Below are positions 1-9,884 of a stretch of DNA of 64,000 bases, piece by piece. The notes under the pieces are model-generated. The model did not search any database. It worked only from the letters and a program-made list of their open reading frames with translations, and had not been told where the DNA came from. The DNA lies in the NCBI RefSeq assembly GCF_900167075.1, contig NZ_FUWH01000002.1:153005-217004 (forward strand), written 5' to 3'. Source of the stretch: Sediminibacterium ginsengisoli. Lineage in GTDB: Bacteria; Bacteroidota; Bacteroidia; Chitinophagales; Chitinophagaceae. A program made the translations under genes and the position numbers. Each line of letters begins with the position of its first letter. The stretch's first letter is position 1.

Positions 1-2
1 GC

Positions 3-1076
3 GGTTACAAGATAGATGAGGTAGACGGCTATGATCATTATCTCTGGCCCGATGTAGCTACATTCCCTTCGGGCAAAGCTGCAGAACAGATGCGGCAGAC
101 TTATGGCGTACTGGCACAACGTTACAGCGCGGAATTATTCAAACAACAGAACCGCCGCACTTACGGACTGGTTCGTGCTTCCAATGCCGGTGCGGTATCT
201 TTTCCATATGTGCTCTATAACGATTATTACAATCACGAAGATTTCATAACTGCACTGATCAACAGTGGTACTGCGGGTGTATTATGGACACCGGAAGTAC
301 GTGCGTCTAAAACCGCAGAAGAATGGTTACGCCGTTTTCAGACTGTGATCTTTTCACCCATGGCAATGATCAATGCATGGTCGAGCGGAACAAAGCCATG
401 GTCGTATCCCGAAGTGGCAGAACAGGTAAGGGAGCTGGCTTTATTGCGGATGCAGATGATGCCCTATTGGTATTCGGCGTTTGCACGTTATCATTTTGAA
501 GGAATACCGCCGTTCAGAGGTATGGCCATGGAAGAAGGATTCAGGGCAGAAGCCAAAAAGGAAGCAGCCAATAGTAATCTCGAGGAGAACCCTTATGCAG
601 AAGCTGTTTCCAAAGAGATCAAGGATCAGTATATGGCAGGCGACTGCTTGCTGGTAGCACCACTTTTCGCCGGCCAGAAAACCCGTAAGGTTGTTTTTCC
701 CAAAGGCAAATGGTACGATTTCTATACAGGAGAGCTGGCGGGGGATGGTAATGTGATCACGGTAGAACCCGGATTGAACCGGATCCCTGTATACGTCAGA
801 GATGGCGGAATTATACCATTCATGCCGCCATTGATGCACGCGCCTGCTGCGGGGCAAAAGATAGATATTGAGATCAGGCATTATGGCGAAAAGCCTGCTG
901 TATATAAGTTATATGATGACGATGGTGAAACCTTCAATTATGAAAAAGGTGATTACATCTTCAGGGAAATCAGGGTGGAAGGAACAAAAGGCAGTTTCCG
1001 CGGCAGTGTCAGTGATGCTGTGCCGGGTAAACCCGATAATATAGGTCGTATAACCTGGAAATTCATGACCCGTTAA
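3..1076 (+). CDS. Glycoside hydrolase family 31 enzyme (C-terminal part, truncated by left edge)
   Basis: The reading frame is open from the left edge, so only the last 357 codons are present. The visible start carries the motif YKIDEVDGYD, which matches the GH31 block around the catalytic aspartate nucleophile. It is followed by a GVLWTPEVR segment and then the aromatic-rich part of the (beta/alpha)8 barrel. The last 120 residues or so read as the beta-sandwich domains of GH31 (GKWYDFYTGE, VYVRDGGIIPF, YDDDGETFNYEKG). GH31 members release alpha-glucose, alpha-xylose or alpha-galactose; the specificity cannot be read here. The stop lies 9 bp before the next gene, so it is the first visible member of the long polysaccharide-degradation operon. 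A signal peptide cannot be judged because the N-terminus is missing. Confidence 0.88.
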   Translation, partial: GYKIDEVDGYDHYLWPDVATFPSGKAAEQMRQTYGVLAQRYSAELFKQQNRRTYGLVRASNAGAVSFPYVLYNDYYNHEDFITALINSGTAGVLWTPEVRASKTAEEWLRRFQTVIFSPMAMINAWSSGTKPWSYPEVAEQVRELALLRMQMMPYWYSAFARYHFEGIPPFRGMAMEEGFRAEAKKEAANSNLEENPYAEAVSKEIKDQYMAGDCLLVAPLFAGQKTRKVVFPKGKWYDFYTGELAGDGNVITVEPGLNRIPVYVRDGGIIPFMPPLMHAPAAGQKIDIEIRHYGEKPAVYKLYDDDGETFNYEKGDYIFREIRVEGTKGSFRGSVSDAVPGKPDNIGRITWKFMTR

Positions 1077-1085
1077 AATGAACAT

Positions 1086-2249
1086 ATGAAGCGACTGATG
1101 TTTTGTGTTTTACTGCTTAGCTCCGGAATACTGACAGCATATCGTCCAAAAGATATGCGGCTGGAGATCACGGAAACATTAAGGGCAGGTGTGTTGAAAG
1201 AAGCCGCCTGGGCCATGCAGCAACAGCCTGAAACTGTTACGGCCGCATCATCACCCAGGAGCGCCGGAGGTAAACATGATTTCTTTTCGGAAGGAGATTA
1301 CTGGTGGCCCAATCCGGCAAGTGCAGATAGCCCATATATACAGAAAGACGGCATGACCAATCCCGACAATTTTGTGGCGCACCGTCATGCAATGATCCGG
1401 TTCAGCAGGATCATAGGCGCACTGGCATCTGCATATAAACTTACGGGAGACGAAAAATATGTTAAACAGGCGATGCTGCATTGTATGGCATGGTTTGTGA
1501 ACGATGCAACAAAAATGAATCCTAACCTGTTGTATGCACAGGCAATCAAAGGCCGGTATACAGGCAGGGGAATCGGCATTATCGATACTATTCACCTGGT
1601 AGAAGTAGTGCAGGGACTGATGGTAATGCAGGATGCCCGTGCAATGGATCAAACAGCATTGCGGCAGGTGAAGCATTGGTTCGGGGAATACCTGCAATGG
1701 CTTACCACCCACAAGTACGGTAAAGATGAAATGAACGCCGAGAATAATCATGGTACCTGCTGGGTAATGCAGGTGGCAGCGTTTGCAAAATTTACCGGCG
1801 ATATGGCTTTGCAGGATTTCTGCAGTAAACGTTACCGGGAAATCTTGTTGCCTAACCAGATGGACGCTGCCGGTGGTTTTCCAAGAGAGATCAAACGAAC
1901 CAAACCGTATGGTTACTCATTATTCAACCTGGATGCGATGACAACTATTTGCAGATTGTTATCAGCCAAAGACAATAACCTCTGGGAGTTTACAACCGCT
2001 GATGGCAGGAACATCAAAAAAGGAATCACTTTTCTGTATCCCTATGTAGCGGATAAGAAGAGCTGGCCTTACCAGAAAGATGTGATGTATTGGGATGAAT
2101 GGCCTGTTGCACAGCCGTTCCTTTTCATGGGCGCTCTTGCCTTCAGTGAAAATAAATGGCTGGATACCTGGAAGAAGCTGGAGCATGCACCTTCAGGCGA
2201 AGAAGTGATCCGCAACCTGCCGGTAAGACATCCATTAATCTGGCTATAG
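1086..2249 (+). CDS. Alginate-lyase-fold polysaccharide lyase (PF05426 type, PL38/PL5-like)
   Basis: A 387-residue protein with an N-terminal hydrophobic signal segment (residues 1-19). It contains the hallmark segments of the alginate_lyase (alpha/alpha)n toroid family: GDYWWPNP near residue 69, a conserved RHAMIRFSR stretch near 100, and NNHGTCW near 219, where the Asn-His pair sits in the active site of this fold. Related Bacteroidota proteins are classed in PL38 and PL5 and cleave uronic-acid polymers such as glucuronan or alginate by beta-elimination. The exact substrate is not deducible. It sits 9 bp after the GH31 gene and 37 bp before a GH29 fucosidase, and its unsaturated products would suit the GH88 and GH105 enzymes of the same operon. 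Confidence 0.75.
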   Translation: MKRLMFCVLLLSSGILTAYRPKDMRLEITETLRAGVLKEAAWAMQQQPETVTAASSPRSAGGKHDFFSEGDYWWPNPASADSPYIQKDGMTNPDNFVAHRHAMIRFSRIIGALASAYKLTGDEKYVKQAMLHCMAWFVNDATKMNPNLLYAQAIKGRYTGRGIGIIDTIHLVEVVQGLMVMQDARAMDQTALRQVKHWFGEYLQWLTTHKYGKDEMNAENNHGTCWVMQVAAFAKFTGDMALQDFCSKRYREILLPNQMDAAGGFPREIKRTKPYGYSLFNLDAMTTICRLLSAKDNNLWEFTTADGRNIKKGITFLYPYVADKKSWPYQKDVMYWDEWPVAQPFLFMGALAFSENKWLDTWKKLEHAPSGEEVIRNLPVRHPLIWL

Positions 2250-2286
2250 TTTAAACTTTATATTGATTGATCAATCTTATAAGATA

Positions 2287-4164
2287 ATGAAGAACAGATA
2301 TATCGGGTTATTTGCTGCAGCATTGTTATTGTCGTCGGGCATAGACGCGCAGGTGAAGGGCGATGAGGACAAGGACATGACCAACAAAACAAAGCAGCGC
2401 GATCAGCAGGCGATAGATAAGGCCATGAACGGCTGGTGGAAAGAATCCATGAAAACGCATGAACAGCGCATCCAGTGGTGGCGCGATGCAAAGTTCGGTA
2501 TGTTCATACACTGGGGTGTTTATTCTTTACCCGGCGGCGAATGGAAGGGAAAGAAAGTAGGTGGTTATGCGGAACACCTGATGCGCAAAGAAAGAATCAC
2601 AAGAGCAGAATACCTGGAACTGGCACACCAGTTCAATCCTGTACATTTTGATGCAGACAAATGGGTTCGTGATGCAAAAGCTGCGGGGATGAGTTATTTC
2701 ATTATCACTGCCAAGCACCACGATGGATTTGCCATGTATGATACAAAGGTTTCAGAATTCGGCCTGCTGAAACAAACGCCTTTTAAAAGAGACCCGATGG
2801 CTGAACTTGCCGCGGCCTGCAAAAAATACGGACTCAAATTCGGGTTTTATTATTCACACGCGTTCGACTGGGAGCATCCGGATGCTCCTGGTAACGACTG
2901 GGAATACAAGAATCCCGGCGGCGATCAGAACTTATATGGGGGCCGCGACTGGTTTGATGTACATCCCGAACTCCTTCCAAAAGCGGTCAAATATGTAGAC
3001 GAAAAAGCAATCCCGCAGATCAGGGAATTATTGCTACAATATCATCCGGATATTATCTGGTTTGATACACCGCATAAATTGCCACTCTCTGAAAATATCC
3101 GCATCCTGGAAGCCATCCGCGCTACTGATCCGAATGTAGTGGTGAATGGCAGACTGGTAAGAACTGCCGCAGCTAATTTCGGTGACTATAAAAATACCGG
3201 CGACAGACCCGCAGAATTTGCACCGGTAACCGGAGACTGGGAAGCGATCCCTACCACCAATGAAAGTTATGGTTATTCAAAATTTGACGACAGCCATAAA
3301 CCTGCCTCTTTCTTCATCAGGTTATTAGCCAAAGCTGCTTCAAGAGATGGTAACCTGTTGCTGAATATCGGCCCGGAAGGTGATGGTTCGTTTGATCAGA
3401 AAGACCTGGATATCTTAAATGGAATTGGCGCATGGACAGATAAGAACAGGGAAAGTATTTTTAAAACACACCCTTCCGGTCTGCCATTACAAAGCTGGGG
3501 TGTGACAACAAAAAAAGACAATCGTATTTATCTGCATGTATTCGAATGGCCATCCAACGGGAAATTACTGGTGGGCGGATTGAGCAGTGTGGCCAAAGCA
3601 TATCTGCTTACGGATGCAGATAAAAAGTCACTGCAGGTTCAGAAAAATACCGGCTACATCGAGCTGACTGTTCCGTTGAAAGCAGCAGATACAAGCAACA
3701 CTGTGATCGTGATGGAACTGGATCCTAAAACAGGAACAACTGACAGCACGCGCTATATTACTTCCAATACAACAACAAGGCTTCTGGCTTTCGACGCCAC
3801 GCTGAAGGGAAAAGGATTTTCTTTCGGGGATGGTAAGTCGGGAAGCTACTATGTAGAAGGCTGGAAAAATGCGGCGCAGACGATCAGCTGGACATTTAAA
3901 TCCGTTGCGCCGGCCACTTATAAAGTGAATATCAGGTATGCTGTTTCAGCTGAATCTGCCGGAAGTTATGTATTGACACTCGGATCTTTTACTTTCAAAG
4001 ACCAGGTAGAAGCATTAAACAAAGGAAGTAATACGATCCTGAAAGAAGCAGGCCAGGTTACATTGCCTGCAGGAACCCATACACTGACCATTACCCCCGA
4101 AGCTATCGGCGGTAAAGAACTGATGAAATTATTTGAGGTACAATTGGTGCCGGTAAAAAAATAA
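2287..4164 (+). CDS. GH29 alpha-L-fucosidase with extra C-terminal domain (first of three)
   Basis: Secreted alpha-L-fucosidase, 625 residues. I chose the ATG at 2287, which gives a clean signal peptide ending SSGIDAQ; an in-frame TTG at 2263 would only add eight unlikely residues. The GH29 barrel is clear: WWRDAKFGMFIHWG near residue 70, ITAKHHDGFAMY, LKFGFYYSHAFDW, and the likely nucleophile Asp260 in IIWFDTPHK. A further NLLLNIGPEGDG block closes the catalytic domain. From about residue 480 there is an additional domain of roughly 145 residues that resembles the tail of the third fucosidase at 13449 and is probably a beta-sandwich. GH29 enzymes remove terminal L-fucose with retention of configuration. 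It is 1 bp from the downstream GH88 gene. Confidence 0.93.
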   Translation: MKNRYIGLFAAALLLSSGIDAQVKGDEDKDMTNKTKQRDQQAIDKAMNGWWKESMKTHEQRIQWWRDAKFGMFIHWGVYSLPGGEWKGKKVGGYAEHLMRKERITRAEYLELAHQFNPVHFDADKWVRDAKAAGMSYFIITAKHHDGFAMYDTKVSEFGLLKQTPFKRDPMAELAAACKKYGLKFGFYYSHAFDWEHPDAPGNDWEYKNPGGDQNLYGGRDWFDVHPELLPKAVKYVDEKAIPQIRELLLQYHPDIIWFDTPHKLPLSENIRILEAIRATDPNVVVNGRLVRTAAANFGDYKNTGDRPAEFAPVTGDWEAIPTTNESYGYSKFDDSHKPASFFIRLLAKAASRDGNLLLNIGPEGDGSFDQKDLDILNGIGAWTDKNRESIFKTHPSGLPLQSWGVTTKKDNRIYLHVFEWPSNGKLLVGGLSSVAKAYLLTDADKKSLQVQKNTGYIELTVPLKAADTSNTVIVMELDPKTGTTDSTRYITSNTTTRLLAFDATLKGKGFSFGDGKSGSYYVEGWKNAAQTISWTFKSVAPATYKVNIRYAVSAESAGSYVLTLGSFTFKDQVEALNKGSNTILKEAGQVTLPAGTHTLTITPEAIGGKELMKLFEVQLVPVKK

Positions 4165-4165
4165 A

Positions 4166-5371
4166 ATGAGGAAAATGAAATACAGACTGATGCTTACCAG
4201 CCTGCTTGTTGTAGCAGGATATTCGCTGAAAGCGCAAAAAATCAACCTGCCGGCTATATTCAGTGCTGCAGAAGCGCAGACAAAAGTGATGCTGCAGGAA
4301 ATTCCGAAAGCGAATGCAGGCAAACCAGAACTCGTAACACCGAGAACGCTGGAGAACGGTCAGCTTAAAATGGTTGCGTCCAAAGACTGGACAAGTGGGT
4401 TCTTCCCGGGCGTATTATGGTTCCTGGAAGAATACACCGGTAAACCTGAATGGAAAAAGGAAGCGGAAGTATTTACTGCCAATATTGAAAAAGAGAAACT
4501 GAACGGCGGCACGCATGATATGGGGTTCAAGATCTATTGCAGTTTCGGAACGGGCTACAGACTTACAAAGGATCCGCATTATAAAGACGTAATTATACAG
4601 TCGGCGCGTACATTGTCCACACGGTTCAACAAAACCATCGGTATCATCCGTTCATGGGATCACAGCCGCGACAAATGGGGTTTCCCGGTGATCATCGATA
4701 ACATGATGAATCTTGAACTGCTTTTCGCTGCAACAAAACTCACCGGCGACAGTTCTTTTTACCGCATCGCTGTTACACACGCAAACACGACGATGAAAAA
4801 TCATTTCAGGCCTGATTACAGTTCTTATCATGTGGTGGATTATGATACACTTACAGGAAATGTGGTGAAGAAAACCACACACCAGGGCTATGCAAATGAG
4901 TCGGCATGGTCGCGCGGGCAGGCATGGGGCGTGTATGGTTACACAATGTGTTACAGGGAAACAAAGAACAGAGCATATTTGGCACAGGCAGAGCATATCG
5001 CAGATTATATCCTCGGTCATCCGAATATGCCGAAAGACCTGGTTCCATACTGGGATTTCAATGCGCCCAATATTCCCAATGAGCCAAGAGATGTGTCGGC
5101 TGCAGCCGTGATCGCATCGGGGCTGTATGAATTGAGCCTGTACAGCAGCAAAAGTAAAAAGTACCGTACCGCTGCAGATAAGATCCTGGAGAGCCTTTCT
5201 ACACCGGCTTATACATCTCCGGTCGGTGCCAATAAGGGTTTTATCCTGATGCACAGCACAGGCTCCAAACCATCAAACAGTGAAGTGGATGTGCCGCTCA
5301 ATTATGCAGACTATTACTATCTCGAAGCATTACTGCGCAGCAAGAAACTGAAAGAAAAAAAGTTGTGGTAA
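4166..5371 (+). CDS. GH88 unsaturated glucuronyl hydrolase
   Basis: A 401-residue secreted (alpha/alpha)6-barrel enzyme; the signal peptide ends GYSLKAQ. The start at 4166 lies 1 bp after the preceding stop; an alternative ATG at 4175 would shorten it by three residues. Family marks are TSGFFPGVLW near residue 75, the DNMMNLELL segment holding one catalytic Asp, WSRGQAWGVYGY, and a second conserved acidic stretch NEPRDVSAAAV. GH88 hydrates and removes the 4,5-unsaturated hexuronic acid left at the non-reducing end after polysaccharide lyase cleavage. That role fits the lyases immediately upstream (1086) and downstream (5403). Confidence 0.92.
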   Translation: MRKMKYRLMLTSLLVVAGYSLKAQKINLPAIFSAAEAQTKVMLQEIPKANAGKPELVTPRTLENGQLKMVASKDWTSGFFPGVLWFLEEYTGKPEWKKEAEVFTANIEKEKLNGGTHDMGFKIYCSFGTGYRLTKDPHYKDVIIQSARTLSTRFNKTIGIIRSWDHSRDKWGFPVIIDNMMNLELLFAATKLTGDSSFYRIAVTHANTTMKNHFRPDYSSYHVVDYDTLTGNVVKKTTHQGYANESAWSRGQAWGVYGYTMCYRETKNRAYLAQAEHIADYILGHPNMPKDLVPYWDFNAPNIPNEPRDVSAAAVIASGLYELSLYSSKSKKYRTAADKILESLSTPAYTSPVGANKGFILMHSTGSKPSNSEVDVPLNYADYYYLEALLRSKKLKEKKLW

Positions 5372-5402
5372 ATAATTTCTGAATCATTTAAATACGATCG
5401 GT

Positions 5403-6707
5403 GTGAAAAGAATCCTGTTATTGATCTGTTCTGCAATATCATTTGCAGTAAATGCAACTGAATACAAGATCCACAGTGCTGTTGAATTGCAGGCTTTGAA
5501 ACTTGCTCCCGGTGATAAGGTAGTTCTCGCAGACGGCCAGTGGAAAGATCAGCGTTTGGTCTTCTCAGGAAAAGGCACGGAAGCGGCACCGATTGTATTA
5601 ACAACGGAAAAACCTGGCGTAACAAAACTTACCGGTACTTCCACATTACTTGTTGAAGGAACCTGGCTGGTAGTGGACGGCCTGTATTTTACAGATGGTC
5701 ATTCGGAGAAAGAAGATGTGATCGTGCTTTCTGCAAAAACATCTTATTCAAGGGTTACGAACACTGCCATTGTTAATTATAACGCGCCGGATATCAAAAA
5801 AGACTACAAGTGGCTTTCGCTTTATGGTCATCATAACCGCGTGGATCATTGCTGGCTGGAAGGAAAATCACACCAGGGCACTACGCTGGTAGTTTGGCTT
5901 TCCGATCAGCCCAATTATCACCGTATCGATCATAATTATTTCGGTCAGCGTCCTGAACTTGGCGTCAATGGTGGTGAAACGATCAGGATCGGCACCAGCA
6001 CCTGGTCCATGCACGATTCTTATACTATCGTCGAAAACAACATCTTCAACCGTTGCGACGGGGAAATTGAAGCCATCTCGAATAAGTCGTGCCGCAATAT
6101 ATTACGCAATAACCTTTTTTACGAGTGCAGTGCAACACTGACCCTCAGGCATGGCAACAACAATGAAGCATATGGGAATATCTTTATCGGAAATAACAAA
6201 CCTAATACAGGCGGTATCCGCATCATAGGTGAAAACCAGCAGGTGCATGACAATTTTTTCCAGGAGTTGACGGGTACAGGGCTCAGCGCCGCTATTTCCA
6301 TTATGGATGGATTGCCGAACCCCATACTAACCAGCCACTGGCAGGTGAAGAATGCGGTGATCAGCAAAAACACGATCGTTCATTGTAAAGAATCGCTGAG
6401 TATCGGTGCCGGTAAAAATGCAGACCGTTACCTGCCCGCGCTTAATACTGTTTTTAATAACAATACGATTATCACAGACAGGCAACCTGTAAACTGGGTT
6501 GATGAGAGCGTAGTGATGCAGTTCTCCGGCAATATCGCAGATGTGCCCGCAGGAACAAAGCTTCCCGAAGGGTTTGCTGTAAAAGCTACCGGAACTGCTA
6601 AAGACAAAGACGGCATCTGGCAGGTGCCAGGCGTAAAACCTGATCTTTTCTGGAAAAATACAAAAGTTGGTCCTGCCTGGACAAGCCCTGTTCTGGGAGC
6701 CAGGTAG
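5403..6707 (+). CDS. PL6 polysaccharide lyase (alginate lyase/chondroitinase B family)
   Basis: A 434-residue right-handed beta-helix lyase. The start is a GTG at 5403 that gives a good signal peptide (KRILLLICSAISFAVNA); no ATG is available there. PL6 marks are the N-terminal LAPGDKVVLADGQW segment, HHNRVDHCWLEGK, NGGETIRIGTS near residue 190, EIEAISNKSC, which carries the catalytic Lys and Ca-binding acidic residues in characterised members, and TLRHGN with the catalytic Arg. Characterised PL6 enzymes act on alginate, poly-MG or dermatan. In this operon the natural substrate is more likely the uronic-acid backbone of the fucosylated target. It is the last gene before a 141-bp gap. Confidence 0.88.
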   Translation: MKRILLLICSAISFAVNATEYKIHSAVELQALKLAPGDKVVLADGQWKDQRLVFSGKGTEAAPIVLTTEKPGVTKLTGTSTLLVEGTWLVVDGLYFTDGHSEKEDVIVLSAKTSYSRVTNTAIVNYNAPDIKKDYKWLSLYGHHNRVDHCWLEGKSHQGTTLVVWLSDQPNYHRIDHNYFGQRPELGVNGGETIRIGTSTWSMHDSYTIVENNIFNRCDGEIEAISNKSCRNILRNNLFYECSATLTLRHGNNNEAYGNIFIGNNKPNTGGIRIIGENQQVHDNFFQELTGTGLSAAISIMDGLPNPILTSHWQVKNAVISKNTIVHCKESLSIGAGKNADRYLPALNTVFNNNTIITDRQPVNWVDESVVMQFSGNIADVPAGTKLPEGFAVKATGTAKDKDGIWQVPGVKPDLFWKNTKVGPAWTSPVLGAR

Positions 6708-6778
6708 TCCTCGTTATATCTTTTACAGCCTGCATATACATAAAGGGATAAAATTGCTGAACAACAGGTTAATTGTAC

Positions 6779-6812
6779 TGCAACGCAGGCAAGGAATTCT
6801 TGCTTAGTTGCA
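6779..6812. repeat. Nested inverted repeat in the 141-bp gap before the second GH29 gene
   Basis: TGCAAC (6779-6784) pairs with GTTGCA (6807-6812), and inside it GCAAG (6789-6793) pairs with CTTGC (6799-6803) around a GAATT loop. No T-run follows on the + strand, so it is not a standard terminator. It may be a 5' leader hairpin or an operator that divides the operon at the largest gap between its genes. Nothing else stands out in this gap. Confidence 0.4.
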
Positions 6813-6848
6813 TCGTAGTCTTTGATTACCTAAACGATTCACGCATAT

Positions 6849-8273
6849 ATGAAAAAGTTATTCCTTCTGCTTGTAAGCTGCGCAATACTGCAGCAGGGCT
6901 TCAGTCAGCAACAGTCAAAAGACGAACGCATGAAATGGTGGCGTGAAGCCCGCTTCGGGATGTTCATTCACTGGGGTGTTTACGCACAGCTGGCTGGTGT
7001 ATATAAAGACCATGAGCAACTGAGAGGTGGTGCAGAATGGATCATGAACCGTTCCAAGATACCGGTTGCAGAATACCGCGAATATGCCAAACAGTTCAAC
7101 CCGGTAAAATTCAATGCCAATGACTGGGTAAAGATGGCGAAAGACGCAGGGATGAAATACATCGTCATCACAGCCAAGCACCACGATGGTTTTGCCATGT
7201 TCAAATCGGCAGCCAGCAGCTGGAACATTGTTGATGCCACACCTTATGGCAGAGATATCCTGAAAGAACTGGCCGCTGCCTGTAAAAAGCAGGGCATGAA
7301 ACTGGGCTTTTATTATTCACAGGCGCAGGACTGGAACAATCCCGGGGGATCAGCGGCACGCAAAGTGATGAGCGAAGGTTGGCTGAATCCCGACAGCGCT
7401 CGCATAGATGCCTACACTAAAGAACATAATGGCCATTGGGATCCTGCACAGGAAACAGCAAGTTTTGCAGATTATATAGATAAGGTTTCCGTTCCGCAGG
7501 TGAAAGAGTTGCTTACCAATTATGGCGATGTGGCTGTTTTGTGGTGGGATACGCCTACGAACATGACTGACGATGCTGCGCTTAAATTACAAAACCTCCT
7601 GAAGCTGCAGCCACAGATCATTACCAACGACAGGCTGAAACGCCCCAACTTTCCCGGTGATACCAAAACCCCGGAACAGAAAATCCCTAACCTGAGTGAA
7701 CTCGATGGCCTTGATTGGGAAACATGTATGACGATGAACGGAACCTGGGGCTTCAGAACATCAGACAATAAGTGGAAGAGCAAAGAGACCCTGATCAGGA
7801 ATCTCTGCGATATCGCATCCAAAGGCGGGAATTACCTGCTGAACGTAGGTCCCAAACCTGATGGCGCATTCCCCCAGCAAAGTATTGAAAGCTTACAGGC
7901 CATCGGCAACTGGATGAAAGTGAACAGCGAAGCGATTTATGCAACAAAAGCAAGCCCGCTGCTGCCATTGGCCTGGGGACGGTGCACCATGAAAGAAAAA
8001 CCAGGACAGACCACTTTATACCTTTCGGTATTTGACTGGCCAGCCGATGGTAAATTATTATTGCCAGGCGTAAAAAATACAGCGCAGCAGGCGAACCTTC
8101 TGGCCGGAAATGCAACGCTTAAAACAGAAAGTACAAAAGACGGCCTGATCATCACAGTACCGGCAACAGCACCGGATACGATCGCATCAGTTGTTAAACT
8201 TGTACTGAACGGCCAGGTTGAAAACCAGAATCCATGGGGTAAGGGGAAAATGAAAACAGGTGAAATAGACTAA
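6849..8273 (+). CDS. GH29 alpha-L-fucosidase (second of three)
   Basis: A 474-residue secreted alpha-L-fucosidase; the signal peptide ends QQGFSQQ. It has the full GH29 barrel: MKWWREARFGMFIHWGVY near residue 30-47, ITAKHHDGFAMF, MKLGFYYSQAQDW, the likely nucleophile Asp234 in VLWWDTPTN, and NYLLNVGPKPDG. It ends shortly after the small beta-sandwich and lacks the extra C-terminal domain seen in the other two GH29 proteins here. It is clearly divergent from them rather than a recent duplicate, which suggests a different linkage or aglycone preference. The gene begins after the largest gap in the operon and may have its own promoter. Confidence 0.93.
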   Translation: MKKLFLLLVSCAILQQGFSQQQSKDERMKWWREARFGMFIHWGVYAQLAGVYKDHEQLRGGAEWIMNRSKIPVAEYREYAKQFNPVKFNANDWVKMAKDAGMKYIVITAKHHDGFAMFKSAASSWNIVDATPYGRDILKELAAACKKQGMKLGFYYSQAQDWNNPGGSAARKVMSEGWLNPDSARIDAYTKEHNGHWDPAQETASFADYIDKVSVPQVKELLTNYGDVAVLWWDTPTNMTDDAALKLQNLLKLQPQIITNDRLKRPNFPGDTKTPEQKIPNLSELDGLDWETCMTMNGTWGFRTSDNKWKSKETLIRNLCDIASKGGNYLLNVGPKPDGAFPQQSIESLQAIGNWMKVNSEAIYATKASPLLPLAWGRCTMKEKPGQTTLYLSVFDWPADGKLLLPGVKNTAQQANLLAGNATLKTESTKDGLIITVPATAPDTIASVVKLVLNGQVENQNPWGKGKMKTGEID

Positions 8274-8333
8274 TGAGTATTTTCCTTTCATGTAATTACA
8301 AATAAAACTCTTCCGCTAATCAACGCATATCCG

Positions 8334-9872
8334 ATGAAAAGAATGTTCCTGTTCGCCGCTGGTATTTGCCTGGCTTCTCTGAAACCACAGGCCCAGACCA
8401 TTGCACCTTTATGGAAAGATTTTGTAAAAGCAAAACAATCAGGTCAGGTGCCGGTATTGCCTGATTTTTCTTATGCCGGTTATCACTGGTCTGAAAAACA
8501 GATCCCTGATGTGAGTGGCAGAAAATATTTCAAGGTAACAGATTATGGCGCTATACCGAACGACGCAGGTTATGACGATGATGCAATCCAGAAGGCGATC
8601 CTTGCAGCAGAAGCAAATCCCGGCGGTGGCGTCGTTTATTTTCCTGCAGGGAAATACATGATCGCGGCAGATACGATGCATGAAAAACAGATCCGGATCT
8701 CTAAAAGCAACATTGTGCTGAAAGGCGCTGGAAGTGGCCCCGGCGGAACCGAAATATACCAGCACCAGATGCGCATCAACGGCAGACAGATCTATTTCAA
8801 ACCTGCAGACGTTCAATCAAAAAAACTGACCACAATTACAAAGAACGCCAGCCGTGAAACTTTTTCAGTAGAAGTAGCGGATGTAAGCGGGCTGAGAGAA
8901 GGGCAGGATATCGTGATCCGTAACAGGAGCGAGGCTTTCACACGCCAGTATTTTGCCCCGCTGGAACTGAAGCCCGAATGGACAAGACTCTTTGGCGCGA
9001 ATGGCGGAATGCAGATTTATGAAATTCATACGATTGAGAAAATAGAAGGGAATAAGGTCCGGTTTAAAAATCCGTTACATCTCGATATCCGCATGGTGCC
9101 TGATGCTTCCTGGGATGTGGTTACTTATCCGCACATGGAAGAGTGTGGCGTTGAAGATATCCTGTTCACCAGTAACTGGAAAACCTACCCTGAAGAATTT
9201 ATACATCATAAAAATGAAATACACGATTATGCCTGGGAAGCAATCGGTATGGAATATGTAAAGAACAGCTGGGTAAGAAACTGCGAGTTCCACGATTGGA
9301 ATGAAGGAATATATATCCGCTCCGGATACCAGGTAACTGTTCAGCAAACAAATTTCCGTGGCAAGAAAGGACATGCATCCGTACATGCACGCACCGGTTA
9401 TGGTGTACTGATACGCGATTGCAGTTTTAATAATGCACAACACCACGGTGCGGGCACCGGTTACAGCGCGGCAGGTACAGTTGTTACTCATTGCAGTCTT
9501 GGAACGGATCAGAATTTTGATATTCACTCAGGACAGCCTTATGCCACTTTATACGATGATATTACCGGAGGTGTATTCTATAACCTCGGTGGGCCGGAAC
9601 CCGGACATCCGCACCATGGCCGTAACCTGGTATTGTGGAATTTCCATCACAGCTCCGCAAAAGACCAGCACTATGATTTCTGGGACATGACGAAGAGACG
9701 CAATTATACAATTGCAGATCCGGTACTGGTTGGTTTTCAGTCTGACCGTAAAGTAACATTTGCACATGAAGGCGTAAACCAGCTGCAGGGAAAACAGGTT
9801 GGTCCGCTGTCGCTGTTTGAAGCACAACTGACCCTGAGGCTCACCGGAAAAGACATAACAGCGGGAAAATAA
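8334..9872 (+). CDS. Secreted right-handed beta-helix protein, pectate-lyase-3/DUF4955-like
   Basis: A 512-residue protein with a signal peptide ending KPQAQ. After a linker it shows the pectate_lyase_3 start VTDYGAIPNDAGYDDDAIQKAI (here split, residues about 68-90), GGVVYFPAGKYMI, and then repeated Asn- and His-rich beta-helix coils. The C-terminal part (GRNLVLWNFHH, then PLSLFEAQLTLR at the end) resembles the DUF4955 module of Bacteroidota polysaccharide loci. It is homologous in architecture to the protein at 19024-20580. Family members are probably lyases or glycosidases, but no catalytic residue can be assigned with certainty. It lies 60 bp after the second fucosidase and 12 bp before an esterase. 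Confidence 0.72.
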   Translation: MKRMFLFAAGICLASLKPQAQTIAPLWKDFVKAKQSGQVPVLPDFSYAGYHWSEKQIPDVSGRKYFKVTDYGAIPNDAGYDDDAIQKAILAAEANPGGGVVYFPAGKYMIAADTMHEKQIRISKSNIVLKGAGSGPGGTEIYQHQMRINGRQIYFKPADVQSKKLTTITKNASRETFSVEVADVSGLREGQDIVIRNRSEAFTRQYFAPLELKPEWTRLFGANGGMQIYEIHTIEKIEGNKVRFKNPLHLDIRMVPDASWDVVTYPHMEECGVEDILFTSNWKTYPEEFIHHKNEIHDYAWEAIGMEYVKNSWVRNCEFHDWNEGIYIRSGYQVTVQQTNFRGKKGHASVHARTGYGVLIRDCSFNNAQHHGAGTGYSAAGTVVTHCSLGTDQNFDIHSGQPYATLYDDITGGVFYNLGGPEPGHPHHGRNLVLWNFHHSSAKDQHYDFWDMTKRRNYTIADPVLVGFQSDRKVTFAHEGVNQLQGKQVGPLSLFEAQLTLRLTGKDITAGK

Positions 9873-9884
9873 AAGCAGGAGAAA

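Noticed and set aside
2263-2286. TTG start for the first GH29 gene
   Set aside because: It would put eight residues before a perfect signal peptide that begins at the ATG at 2287.
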